Both the position numbers and the translations under genes were made by a program. A DNA stretch of 64,000 bases, taken from assembly GCF_001411555.2 (NCBI RefSeq), contig NW_023361991.1, positions 28,397 to 92,396 of the forward strand, in the 5' to 3' direction. The notes under the pieces are model-generated. The model saw only the letters and a list, made by a program, of their open reading frames with translations, was not told the origin of the DNA and ran no database searches. This DNA is from Juglans regia. Taxonomy: Eukaryota > Streptophyta > Magnoliopsida > Fagales > Juglandaceae. This document shows positions 12,426-25,267 of the stretch, piece by piece; the stretch's first letter is position 1; each line of letters begins with the position of its first letter.

Positions 12426-13641
12426 ATTCAATTGAAATTATACGTAGGAGGAACTCAGCTTGGACATCTACAACTTCTACAAGCATAAAAAGGTAATAAT
12501 GTTTATTACTATTTAGCAGTGCTGCATCATTTTCTCTCTCTATTTATTTTTAAGTGTATTATTTACTCGGTCAGGCTCTATAGGTATTTTTTTAATACAT
12601 GTACACTATTTTGCGAAGCAATAGCTTTTTTTGTTTGTTTTTTACATTACAGGCAATATCAATGACAAAGAACATATTTTTTGACTTTTCTTCCATCATA
12701 TAAGAATCTTCGTGCATGAATTTTACTGTAGCAGTCGCCTCCAACATTCTGATGGTTTCAATAAGATATAATTTATTTTTCAATGTTTACTTTTAAAATT
12801 CAGTTCTTCTTTTAGTATAACAGACTCATTGCTTCAGTAATTTTTCATTTACTAGGACCTATTTAAATTTATTTTATTAACCTAAAAATTATAAATTTTC
12901 TCCTTCATTTTTCTCATCTTCTCCCATTCTCCAGCGTTTGCGGTGTCTTCATATTTATCATCTTGTTCTTCTACTCCTTCCTTTACTTCTTCTCATTCGG
13001 CTTCTGCTTTGCTCCTCCTTCTCCTCCTTCCTCTGACTATGACTATGACTCTCGGACTACTATGTTTACACTATCTCCCTTCTCCCTCCTCTACGCTCTT
13101 CATCTTCATCTTATCCTTCATCTACTCCTCCTCCTCCTCCTCATCCTTCTACTCCTACTCCTACTCCTACGTCTACTCTATCCCCCTTCTGACTCTTCTA
13201 AGCATTCTTTTCATCTTCTTCTCATCTTTTCAGCTCCTCATTACTCATTCATCTTTCTGCCTACTCCTCCCTCCTCTTCCCCCTTCTCTTACTCCAACTC
13301 CTACGCCTACTCTAACTCCCTTTTCACTCTTCAACGCATTCTCTTCATCTTCTTCACATTCTTCCATCGGGTCGTACTCCTACTCCTGCTCCAACTCCCT
13401 ACTCTCATTTCTTCTCATTCCCCTCCCTCATCTTCATTTTGCTTGGCTTTGGGTGCGCCCATGGGTGTGCGTTCATGCAAGGGGTGAGAGTGTGCGTGTG
13501 GATTGGTGGGTAAATGGGTGAGTGTGCGTGCTTGTTTGCGTGTGTGTCGTTGTGTGTGTGTGGGTGGGTGTGTGTGTGTGTGTGTGTGCGCGTGCGTGCA
13601 TGCGTACGTGTGTGTGTGGTATTCGATTGAAACTATATGTA

Positions 13642-13692
13642 GGAGGAACTCAGCTTGGACATCTACAATTTCTACAAGCAAATAAAAAGGTA
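13642..13692 (+). other. Representative anchor block of the array: exon-like segment
   Basis: In most units the anchor is preceded by an AG (TGTAG or TATAG) and is 45 nt long up to AAAG, followed by GTAAT or GTATG. Those are acceptor-like and donor-like edges. In the frame set by those edges the block reads EELSLDIYKFYKHAK, 15 codons, in several units. I do not recognise this peptide. The unit shown has a small change near its 3' end. Confidence 0.4.
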
Positions 13693-13834
13693 ATAATGTT
13701 TATTACTATTTAGCAGTGCCTCATCATTTTCTCTCTCTATTTATCTTTATGTGTATTATTTACTTGGTCAGGTTCTATAGGTTTTTTTTTAATACATGTA
13801 CACTATTTTGCAAAGCAATAGCATTTTTTGTTTG

Positions 13835-13972
13835 TTTTTTGCATTACAGGCAATATCAATGACAAGAAACATATTTTTTGACCTTTCTTCCATCATATAA
13901 GAATCTTCGTGCATGAATTTTACTGTAGCAGTCGCATCCAACATTCTGATGGCTTCAATAAGGTATAATTTG
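13835..13972 (+). other. Representative downstream conserved blocks of the array
   Basis: A T-rich run ending GCATTACAG (acceptor-like) leads into GGCAATATCAATGACAAG, then CATGAATTTTACTGTAGCAG and ATTCTGATGGCTTCAATAAG followed by GTATAAT (donor-like). The same order occurs in nearly all units and is more conserved than the tracts between. A 63-residue ORF on the minus strand over this block recurs only because the DNA is conserved. It has no recognised domain. Confidence 0.4.
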
Positions 13973-16900
13973 TTTTTCAATGTTTACTTTTAAAATTATG
14001 TTTTTTTTCAGTATAACGTACACACATTATTGCTTCAATAATTTTTCGTTTACTTGGGACTATTTAAATTTGTTTTATTAACCTAAAAAGTATAAATTTT
14101 CTCTTTCATTTTTCTCATTTTCCCTCATTCTTTGTCATTGTCAACGTCTTCATTTTCATCACCTTCTTCTTCTACTCCTTCCTTTACTTCTTCTTCTTCC
14201 TCTTCTATTTCTCTGCCAACTCCTCATTTCTCATCCTCCTCCTACTCTAGCTCCAACTACGACTTTGATTGCTATGCTTACTTGAATTCCCTTTTCCCTC
14301 CTCTACGCTCTTCATCTTTATCTCATCCTTCCTCTACTCCTCATCCTCCTCCTCCTACTCCAACATCATTATTACGCTTCTACGCATTCTCTTCATCTTC
14401 TTCTCATCTTTCCACCACCTCCTCCTCCTCCTCTCTCCTTCCTCTTTTCTCCTCCTCTTCCTAGTACTCCGACTCCAACTCTGACTCCTACGCTAATGCC
14501 AAGTCCCTTCACACTGTTCTACTTATTCTCTTCACATTCTTCTCAATCTTCCACAACCATCTCCTCCTCCTCCTCCTACTCCTGCTCCAACTCCATAGTC
14601 TCATCTCTTCGCATTTTCTTCCTCCTCTTCAAGTTACTTTGGTTTTGGGTGGGTGTGAGTGCATGTGCAGGGGTAGGTGTTCGTGTTCGTGTGCTTGTTG
14701 GTGGGTGGGTGAGGGTGCGTCCTTGTTAGCGTGTGGGTTGTGTGCTTGTTTGTGGTATTCAATTGAAATTGCATGTAGGAGGAGGAGCTCAGCTTGGACA
14801 TCAACATGTTCTACAAGCATGCAAAGGTAACGTCTATTACTATTTAGCAATGCTTCATCATTTTCTCTCTCTATTTATCTTTATGTGTATTAACCCAAAA
14901 AGTATAAATTTTCTCTTTCATTTTTCTCATCTTCCCTCATTCTCCATCGTCGTCAACGTCTTCATTTTCATCATCTCCTTCTTCTACTCCTTCTTTTACT
15001 TCTTCTCCTTCTGCTTCTGCTTCTCCCGCCTCCTCCTCCTATCCCATCCTCCTTCTACTCTAACTCCAACTCCAACTTTGATTGCTACACTTACTCGAAT
15101 TCTCTTCTCCTCCTCTACGCTCTTCATCTTCATCTCATCCTTCCTCTACTCCTCATCCTCCTCCTCCTCCTCCTACTCCTACTCCTACTTCAACATCCTT
15201 CTTACTCTTCTACGCATTCTCTTCATCTTCTTCTCATCCTTCCACCACCTCCTCCAATTTCCTCCTTCCTCCTTCCTCCGGCCTCTTTCCTGCTCCTCTT
15301 CCTCTTACTCCGACTCCTACTCCGATGCCTATGCCAAGTCCCTTCACACTATTCTACTTATACTCTTACATTATTCTCAGTCTTCCACCCCCATCTCCTC
15401 CTCTGACTCTTACTCCTTCTCCAACTCCCTACTTTCATCTCTTCGCATTCTCCTCCTCCTCTTCAATTTGCTATGGTTTTGGGTGGGTGTGAGTGCATCT
15501 GTAGTGGTAGAAGTTCGTGTTCGTGTGCTTGTTGGTGGGTGGGTAAGGGTGCATCCTTGATCGCGTGTGCGTTGTGTGCTTGTTCGTGGTATTCGTTTAA
15601 AATTGAATGTAGGAGGAGGAGCTCAGCTTGGACATCAACAAGTTCTACAAGCATGCAAAGGTAATGTCTATTACTATTTATCAAAGCTTCATCCTTTTCT
15701 CTCTCTATTTATCTTTATGTCTGTATTATTTACTTGCTTGAAACTGTGTATCTCATAGGAACTCCAATTAGTGGTCACTAGGCTCTATAGGTGCTTTTTT
15801 AATACATGTTTTGCAAAGCAATTGCTTTTTTTGTTTGTTCTTTCTATTACAGGCAATATATACGACAATGAACATATTGTTTTACCTTTGTTCAATTTGT
15901 GCATTAATTTTCTGTTGCAGTCGCGTCCAACCTTCTGTTGGCTTCAATAAGGTATAATTTATTTCTCAATGTTTACTTTTAAAATTATGTTCTTTTGTTA
16001 GTATAACGTACTCATTGCTTTAGTACTCTTCATTTTTTAGGACCAATTTAAATTTATTTTATTAACCTAAAAATTATAAATTTTCTTCTTCATTTTTCTC
16101 ATATTCTCCCATTCTCCATTGTTAGCGTCGTCTTCATTTTTATCATCTTGTTCTTCTACTCCTTCCTTTACTTCTTCTCCTTCTGCTTTTGCTTCTCCTT
16201 CGCCTCCTCCTCCATCCTCTTCCTCCCTCATCCTCCTCCTACTCCGAGCCCAGGTCCAACTCTGGCTACGACTCTCCTCTACGCTCTTCATCTTCATCTT
16301 ATCCTTCATCTACTCCTCCTCCTCCTCCTCTTCCAACTCCAACCCCTTTTGACTCTTCTACGCATTCTCTTCATCTTATTCTCATCTTTTCATCACCTCA
16401 TTCCTCTTTCCCCTTTCCGCCTACTCCTCCCTCCTTTTCCCCCTAGTTCTACTCCAACTCCAACTCCAACTCCTACACCTACTCCAACTCCCTTTTCACT
16501 CTTCAGCTCATTCTCTTAATCTTCTTCTCACTCTTCCATCGGGTCGTACTCCTCCTCTTGCTCCAACTCCCTACTATCATTTATTCGCATTCCCCTCCCT
16601 CCTCTTCATCTTGCTTGTCTTTGGGTGCGCATCGGTGTGCGTGCATGCAAGGGGTGAGAGTGTGCGTGCTTGTTTGCGTGTGTGTGGTTGTGTATGTGTG
16701 TGTGTGTGGTATTCGATTGAAACTATACATAGGAGGAACTCAGCTTGGACATTTTCTCTCTCTATTTAGCAGTGCTATATGTGTGTGTGTGTGGTATTTA
16801 GCAGTGCTTCATCATTTTCTCTCTATTTATCTTTATGTGTATTATTTACTCGGTCAGACTCTATAGGTATTTTTTTAATACATGTACACTATTTTGGAAA

Positions 16901-19900
16901 GCAATAGCTTTTTTTGTTTGTTTTTTTCATTACAGGCAATATCAATGACAAGGAATATATTTTTTGACCTTTCTTCCATCATATAAGAATCTTCATGCAT
17001 GAATTTTACAGTAGCAGTCACGTCCAACATTCTGATAGCTTCGATAAGGTATAATTTATTTTTCAATGTTTACTTTTAAAATTATGTTCCTTTTTTGTAT
17101 AACTTACACACATTATTGCTTTAGTAATTTTTCATTTGCTTGGGGCTATTTAAATTTATTTTATTAACCTAAAAAGTATAAATTTTCTCTTTCATTTTTC
17201 TCATCTTCCCTCATTCTCTGTTGTCGTCAACATCTTCATTTTCATCATCTGCTTCTTCTACTTCATTTACTTTTTCTCCTTCTGTTTTTGCTTCTCCGCC
17301 TCCGCCTCCACCTCTATCTCATCCTCCTCCCTTTCCAATTCCAACTACAACTTTGATTGCTACGCTTACTCGAATTCTCTTCTCCCTCCTCTACGCTCTT
17401 CATCTTCATCTTATCCTTCCTCTACTCCTCATCCTCCTCCTACTCCTACTTCTACTCCAACATCCTTCTTACTCTTCTACGCATTCTCTTCATCTTCTTC
17501 TCATCCTTCCACCACCTCCACCTCCTCCCCCCTCCTTCCTCCTTCCTTCCTCCTCTTCCTCCGTCCTCTTTCCTCTCCTCCTCCTCTTCCTGTTACTCCA
17601 ACTCTGACTCCTAAGCCTATGCCAAGTCCCTTCACACTGTTCGACTTATTCTCTTCACATTATTCTCAGTCTTCCACCACCATCTCCTCCTCTAACTCCT
17701 CCTCCGACTTCTACTCCTCCTCCAACTCCCTACTCTCATCTCTCCGCATTCTCCTCCTCATCTTCAATTTGCTTTGGTTTTAGGTGGGTGTGAGTGCATG
17801 TACAGGGGTAGGTGTTCATGTTTGTGTGCTTGTTGGTGGGTGGGTGAGGGTGCGTCCTTGTTCGCGTGTATGTTGTGTGCTTGTTTGTGGTATTCAATTG
17901 AGGTAACCTCTATTACTATTTAGCAATGCTTCATTTTCTCTCTCTATTTCTCTTTATGTGTGTATTATTTACTCGGTTGAAACTGTGTATCTTAGAGGAA
18001 CTCCAATTAGTGGTCACCAGGCTCTATAGGTGCTTTTTTAATACATGTTTTGCAAAGCAATTGCTTTTTTTATTTGTTTTTTACATTACTGGCTTTATAT
18101 ACAACAATGAACATATTTTTTTTTACCTTTGTTCAATTTGTGCATTAATTTACTGTTGTAGTCGCGTTCAACCTTCTGATGGCTTCAATAAGGTATAATT
18201 TATTTCTCAATGTTTACTTTTAAAATTCTGTCCTTTTTTTCGTTTATCGTATTCATTGCTTCAGTAATTTTTCATTTACCTAACCTATTTAAATTTATTT
18301 TATTAACCTAGAAATTATAAATTTTCGCCATCATTTTTCTCATCTTCTCACATTCTCCATCGTCAGCATCGTCTTCATTTTTATCATCTTGTTCTTCTAC
18401 TCCTTCCTTTACTTCTTCTCCCTCTGCTTATGCTTCTTCTCCTCCTCCTCCTACTCCGAGTCCAATTCTGACTCCGACTAAGACATCTTCATCTTATCTA
18501 CTCTTCCTCCCCTCCTACTCCTACGCCTACTTAAACCCCCTTCTGACTCTTCTACGTATTCTCTTCATCTTCTTCTCATCCTTTCACCACCTCATTCCTC
18601 ATTCCTCTTTCCGCCTACTCCTCCCTCCGCTTCCCCCAACTTCTACTCCAACTCCTACGCCTACTCCAACTCCCTTTTCACTCTTCAACGCATTTCTCTT
18701 CATCTTTTTCTCATTCTTCCACTAGGTTGTACTTGTCCTCTGCTCCAACTCCCTACTCTCATTTCTTCACTTTCCCCTCCCTCCTCTTCATTTTGCTTGT
18801 CTTTGGGTGCGCATGGGTGTGCGTGCATGCGTGGGGTGGGAGTGTGCATGTGGGTCGGTGGGTCAATGGGTGAGTGTGCGTGCTTGTTTGCGTGTGTGTG
18901 GTTGTGTATGTGTGTGTGTGGTATTCGATTGAAACTATACGTTGGAGGAACTCAGCTTGGACATCTACAACTTCTACAAGCATGCAAAGATAATAATGTT
19001 TATTACTATTTAGCAGTGCTTCATCATTTTCTCTCTCTATTTATCTTTATGTGTATTATTTACTCGGTCAGGCACTACATGCTTTTTTTTAATACATGTA
19101 TGCTATTTTGCAAAGCAATAGCTTTTTTTGTTTGTTTTTTGCATTACAGGTAATATCAATGACAAGGAACATATTTTTTGTCCTTTCTTCCATCATATAA
19201 GAATCTTTGTGCATGAATTTTACTGTAGCATCCGCGTCCAACATTCTAATGGCTTTAATAAGGTATAATATATTTTTCAATGTTTACTTTTAAAATTATG
19301 TTCTGTTTTAGTATAACGTACACGCATTATTGCTTCAGTAATTTTTCATTTACTTGGGACTATTTAAATTTATTTTATTAACCTAAAAAGTATATATTTT
19401 GACTTTCATTTTTCTCATCTTCCCTCATTCTCTGTCGTCGTCAACGTCTTCATTTTCATCATATTCTTCTTCTACTCCTTCCTTTACTTCTTCTCCTTCC
19501 GCTTCTGCTTCTCCGCCTCCTCCTACTCCAACTCCAACTAAAACTTTGATTGCTACGCTTACTCGAATTCCCTTCTCCCTCTCCTCTATGCTCTTCATCT
19601 TCATCTCATCCTTCCTATACTCCTCATCCTCCTCCTCCTCCCTCCTTCCTCCTTTCTCCCTCCTCTTCCACCGTCCTCTATCCTCCTCCTCCTCTTCCTC
19701 TTACTCCGACTCCGACTCTGACTCCGACTTCGACTCCCACGCCTATGCCAAGTCCCTTCACACTGTTCTACTTATTCTCTTCGCATTCTTCTCAGTCTTC
19801 CACCACCATCTCCTCCTCCTCTAACTACTTCTCCTCCTCCTACTCCTGCTCCAACTCCCTACTCTCTCATCTTTTCACATTCTCCTACTCCTCTTCAATT

Positions 19901-22900
19901 TGCTTTGGTTTTGGGTGGGTGTGAGTGTGTAGGTGTGAGTACATGTGCAGGGGTAGGTGTTCATGTTCTTGTGCTTGTTGGTGGGTGGGTGAGGGTGCGT
20001 CCTTGTTCGCGTGTGCGCTGTTTGCTTGTTTGTGGTATTCGATTGAATTTGCATGTAGGAGGAGGAGCTCAGCATGGACATCAACAAGTTCTACAAGTAT
20101 GCAAAGGTAACGTCTATTACTATTTTGCAATGCTTCATCATTTTCTCTCTCTATTTCTCTTTATGTGTGTATTATTTACTCGGTTGAAACTGTGTATCTT
20201 AGAGGAACTCCAATTAGTGGTCACCAGGCTCTATAGGTGCTTTTTTAATACATGTTTTGCAAAGCAATTACTTTTTTTGTTTGTTTTTTCCATTACAGGC
20301 TTTATATACGACAATGAACATATTTTTTTTTACCTTTGTTCAATTTGTGCATTAATTTACTATTGCAGCCGCGTCCAACCTTCTGATGGCTTCAATAAGG
20401 TATAATTTATTTCTCAATGTTTACTTTTAAATTTCATATCTTTTTTTAGTATAACGTACTCATTGCTTCAGCAATTTTTCATTTACTAGGACCTATTTAA
20501 ATTTATTTTATTAACTTAAAAATTATAAATTTTCTCCTTCATTTTTCTCATCTTCTCCCATTCTCCATCGTCAGCGTCGTCTTCATTTTTATCATCTTGT
20601 TCTTCTACTCCTTCCTTTACTTCTTCTCCTTCTGCTTTTGCTTCTGCTTCTCCTCCTCCTACTACGAGTCCAACTCTGACTCCGACTACGACTCACATTT
20701 ACGCTCTTCATCTTCATCTTATCCTTCGTCTACTCCTTCTTCACCTCCTCCTCCTCCTCCTACGCCTACTCCAACCCCCCTCTGACTCTTCTACGCATTC
20801 TCTTCATCTTCTTCTCATCTTTTCACCACCTCATTCCTCTTTCCTCCTTCTGCCTACTCCTCCCTCCTCTTCCTCCTACTCCTAAGGCTCCAACTCCTTT
20901 TTCACTATTCATTGTATTCTCTTCATCTTCTTCTCATTCTTCCACCAACTCATCCTCCTCCTCCTCTTCCTTTGACTCTTGTTCCAACTCCCTACTCTCA
21001 TATCTTTGCATTCCCCTCCCTCCTCTTCATTTTGCTTTGCTTTGGGTGTGTGTGGGCGTCGTGCATGTGCAAGGGGTAAGAGTGTGTGGGTCAGTGGGTC
21101 AATGGGTGAGTGTGTTTGTTTGTTTGCGCTTGTGTGTGGTTGTATATGTGTGTATGTGGTATTCGATTAAAACTATACGTAGGATGAACTTAGCTTGGCT
21201 ACAAGTTCTACAAGCATGCAAATTACTATTTAGCAATGCCTCATCATTTTCTCTCTATTTATTTTTATGTGTATTATTTACACGGTTAGGCTCTATAGGT
21301 ATTTTTCTAATAAATGTACACTATTTTGCAAAGCAATTGTTTTTTTTTTTTTTTGCGTTACAGGCAATATCAATGACAATGAACATATATATATATATAT
21401 ATATATTTTTTACCTTTCTTCCATCATATAAGAATCTTCGTGCATGAATATTCTACTATAGCAGTCGCGTCCAACATTCTGATGGTTTCAATAAGGTATA
21501 ATTTATTTATCAATGTTTACTCTTAAATTTTTTTTTTTTTTAGTACAACGTACTCATTGCCTCAATAATTTTTCATTTACTAGGGACTATTTAAATTTAT
21601 TTTATTAACTTAAAAATTATAAGTTTTCACCTTCATTTTTCTCATCTTCTCCCATTCTCCATCCTCAGCGTGCATGTGCAAGGGTGAGTTTGTGTGCGTG
21701 CATGTGCAGAGGATGAGAGTGTGCGTGTGGGTCGGTGGGTCAATGGGTGAGTTTGCGTGATTGTGTGTGTGGGATTGTACGTGTGTGTGTGGTATTTATT
21801 GATTGAAACTAAGTAAGAGGAACTCAGCTTAGATCTACAAGTTCTACAAGCATGCAAATGTAATGTTTATTACTATTTAGCAGTGCTTCATCTTTTTCTC
21901 TCTTTATTTATCTTTATTACATTATTTACTCGGTCAGGCTCTATAGGTATTTTTTAATACATGTACACTATTTTGCAAAGCAATTGTTTTTTTTTTTTTT
22001 TGGTTTGTTTTTTGCATTACAGGCAATATCAATGACAAGGAACATATTTTTTTACTTTTCTTCCATCATATAAGAATCTTTGTGCCTGAATTTTACTATA
22101 GCAGTCGTGTCCAACATTCTGATGGCTTCAATAAGGTATAATTTATTTATCAATTTTTACTTTTAAAATTATGTTCTTTTTTAGTATAACGTACACATTC
22201 AGTAATTTTTCATTTACTTGGGACTATTTAAATTTATTATTAACCTAAAAAGTATAAAAGTTCTCTTTCATTTTTCTCATCTTCTCTCATTCTCTGTCGT
22301 TGTCGATATCTTCATTTTCATCATCTTCTTCTTCTACTCCTTCCTTTACTTCTTCTTCTCCTTCCGCTTCTACTTCTCCGCCTCCTTCTGCTTCTCTGCC
22401 TGCTCCTCCTTCCTCATCCTCCTCCTACTCTGACTTCAACTACGACTTTGACTACTACGTTTACTCCAATTCCCTTCTCCCTCCTCTACGCTATTCATCT
22501 TCATCTCATCTCATCCTTCCTCTACTCCTCATCCTCCTCCTCCTACTGCTACTACTACTTCTACTCCTACTCCTACTCCTACTTCAATATCCTTCTCACT
22601 CTTTTACGCATTCTCTTTATCTTCTGCTCATCCTTCCACCACCTCTTCCTCCTTCCTCCTCTCCAACTCCTACGCCTACGCCAACTCCCTTCTCACTCTT
22701 ATACTTATTCTCTTCATATTCTTCTCAATCTTCCACCACCACCTCATCATCCTCCTCTCCTCTTGACTCTCCTCCTACTCCTGCTCCAATTCTCTATTCT
22801 CATCTCTTCGCATTCTCTTCCTCTTCAATTTGCTTTGGTTTTGGTGGGTGTGGGTGTGAGTGCTTGTGCAGCAGGGGTAGGTGTTCGTGTGCGTGTTGGT

Positions 22901-25267
22901 GGTTGGGTGAGGGTGCGTCCTTGTTCGCGTGTGCGTTTCATCCTTGTTCGCATGTGCGTTATGTTGGAGGTGCTCAGCTTGCACATCGACAAGTTCTACA
23001 AGCATGCAATGGTAAGTCTATTACTATTTAGCAATGCCTCATCATTTTCTCACTCTATTTATCTTTGTGTATTATTTACTCGGTTGAAACTGTATCTTGG
23101 AGGAACTCCAATTAGCGGTCACCAGGCTCTATAGGTGTTTTTTTAATACATGTACTATTTTGCAAAGCAATGACTTTTTGTTTGTTTTTTGCATTATAGG
23201 CAATATTTATGACAAGGAACATATTTCATCATATAAGAATCTTTGTGCATGTATTTTACTGTATAATTCGTATAATTTGTTTATGCAAAGGTAAGAATCT
23301 TCGTGCTTCAATAAGGTATAATTTATTTCTCAATGTTTACATTCAAAATTATGTTTGTTTTTAGTATAATGTACTCATTGCTTCAGTAATTTTTCTTTTA
23401 TTAGGGACTATTTAAATTTATTTTATTTTCATCGTTGTCATTGTCGTTGTCGTCATCTTCTTTATTTTCATCATCTTCTTCTTCTACTCCTTGATTTACT
23501 TTTTCTCCTTCTACTTCTGCTTCTCCCCCCTCCTCCTTCCTCATCCTACTTCTACTCCGACTCCGACTCCAACTCCAACTTCCACTCCGACTTCAGCTCT
23601 GTCTGTGACGCTTACATCAACTCCCTTCTCCTTCCTCTACGCTGTTCATCTTCTTCTAATCCTTCCTCTTCTCCTCCTCCTTCTCCTACTCTACTTCTAA
23701 TTCTACTCCTACTCCAACCCCCTTCTCACTCTTCTACGTATTCTCTTCTTCTTCTTCTTATCCTTCCACCACCACCTCCTTCCTCTTCCTCCTACTCTTA
23801 CTCCAACTCCAACTCCGATTCCTACACCTACTCCAACTCCCTTCTCACTCTTCTACGCATTCTCTTCATCTTCTTCTCATTCTTCCACTAGCTCATCGTC
23901 CTCCTCCTACTCATACTCAAGCTCCAACTCCCTAGTCTCATTTCTTCGCATTCCCCTCATCTCCTCTTCATTTTGCTTTGATTTGGGTGCGTGTGAGTGT
24001 GGGTGTGGTTGTGTGTGCATGTGCAAGGGTGAGGGTGTGTGTGGGTCGGTCGGTCAATGGGAGTCCTTGTTTGTGTGTGCCCGTGGTTGTGTGCTTGTGA
24101 GTGTGGGCGTGGTTCTGATTACGTCTATAATTTATTTGTTATTATGTGTTTTTGTTATAGTGTTCTTTTATAGTATAATAACATACTCTCTGCTTCAATA
24201 ATTATTCCTTTTACTAGGGAAAAAACTAAATATTCATCAATTTTGCTTTGCTTTTGGATATGTGGGTGTGCATTTGTGTGCATGTTGGTGGATGGGTAGG
24301 TGGGTGTGCATCCGTGTTTGCAAGTTCTTGTGGTTTTGGGCTTGTGTGTTATTTTGAAACTGTGTTATTATTCGTTGTGAGTGAGTTTGCGCTCGTGAGT
24401 TTGGGTGTGCACGCGCAAGGGTGTGTGTTCGTGTGCATGTGGGTGGGGTGGGTGAGTGTCCGCGTGGTTGTGTGTGCGTTGGTATTCGATTGAAACTATA
24501 TGTAGGAGGAACTCAACTTGGACATTTACGTACAATGTATTGTTTCTTACTTTTTAGTAGTGCTTTCTCATATTTTTTCTCTATTTATAAAGATGTGTTA
24601 TTTATTTGGTTGAAAATGTATCTAGAAGGAACTCCATTAGTTGTAATCAAGCTATAGAGGTGCTTCTCTCAATACATGTGCTACTTTGCAAGGCAATTGT
24701 ATTTTTTTTTCCTGTATTACAGAGAATATCTGACAAGGAACATATTGGAGCAGTCATGTTCAATATTATACCTAGAAACCTTGTTTGAATATATTTTGGT
24801 CTTTGTTCTATCATATAAAGGTGCATGAACTTTATTGGAGTAGTTGTGTCAAACATTCTGATGGCTTCAATAATGTATAATATATTATCAATATTTATTT
24901 TGTTATAATGCTCTTTTTTAGTATAATGTACTCTCCTTTTCTGCTTTTTCCTTCTACTAGGGAATATATATGTTTATGAAATTAACCTAAAAATTCTAAT
25001 TTTTTTCTTCATTTTCTAATTTTTTTCTCGTTCCCTGCCATCATCATCGTTTTCGTCTTCTTCTACTTCTTCTTCCTCTCATTCTTCTACTTCTACTTCT
25101 CCTCCTCGGCCTCCGACTCCTACTCCTTTCTCCCTCTTCTTTTCATCTTCCTCGTTTACTTCTTTTGCTTTCTTCACCTTCCTTTTTTTCTTCTCGCATT
25201 CTTTTCTATTCTCCTGTCATGTATTTTCTCATGTTCCTCGAAAACTTTCTTTTTCTTCTTCTCAACT

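Larger units (their letters stand above)
3770..25260 (+). repeat. Tandem array of ~1.1-1.2 kb pyrimidine/GT repeat units
   Basis: A conserved anchor of the form GGAGGAACTCAGCTTGGACA recurs at about 4053, 4991, 6625, 7737, 8958, 10092, 11235, 12447, 13642, 14778, 15612, 16732, 18944, 20058, 21182, 21816, 22965 and 24504, with a remnant near 17900 where it is deleted. Typical spacing is 1.1-1.2 kb. Order within a unit on the + strand: a conserved AT-rich block (TTTATTAACCTAAAAA), 500-600 bp of almost pure C/T with scattered A (CTCCTCCTAC-like), 100-200 bp of G/T-rich sequence (GTGTGCGTGTGGGTGGG), the anchor, and two or three further conserved blocks ending GGCTTCAATAAGGTATAAT. Short units reflect deletions: 14778-15612 lost the blocks after the anchor, and 21182-21816 lost the pyrimidine tract. 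Long serine-, leucine- or histidine/threonine-rich ORFs here are low-complexity artefacts. No gene is supported. Confidence 0.93.

Noticed and set aside
12592..19280. A recurring 63-residue minus-strand ORF starting MKN(K/I)LYLIEAIRMLD
   Set aside because: It recurs because the underlying repeat block is conserved. No homologue is recognised, it is broken in other units, and no promoter or splice context is visible on that strand.
4616..23134. Many serine-, leucine- or proline-rich open frames of 100-275 codons on the + strand of the array
   Set aside because: They are translations of CTCCTCCTAC-like pyrimidine tracts, which lack stops in most frames. They overlap each other in different frames, start at random ATGs and contain no domain.
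4053..24540. Reading of the anchor block as ankyrin-like (GGTQLGHLQVLQA)
   Set aside because: The frame lacks the ankyrin consensus TPLHLAA and the helix-turn spacing, and it hits stops on both sides. The resemblance is superficial.
3770..25260. CRISPR-like array
   Set aside because: The regularly spaced repeats are over 1 kb apart, degenerate and in plant nuclear DNA with introns and LTR elements.
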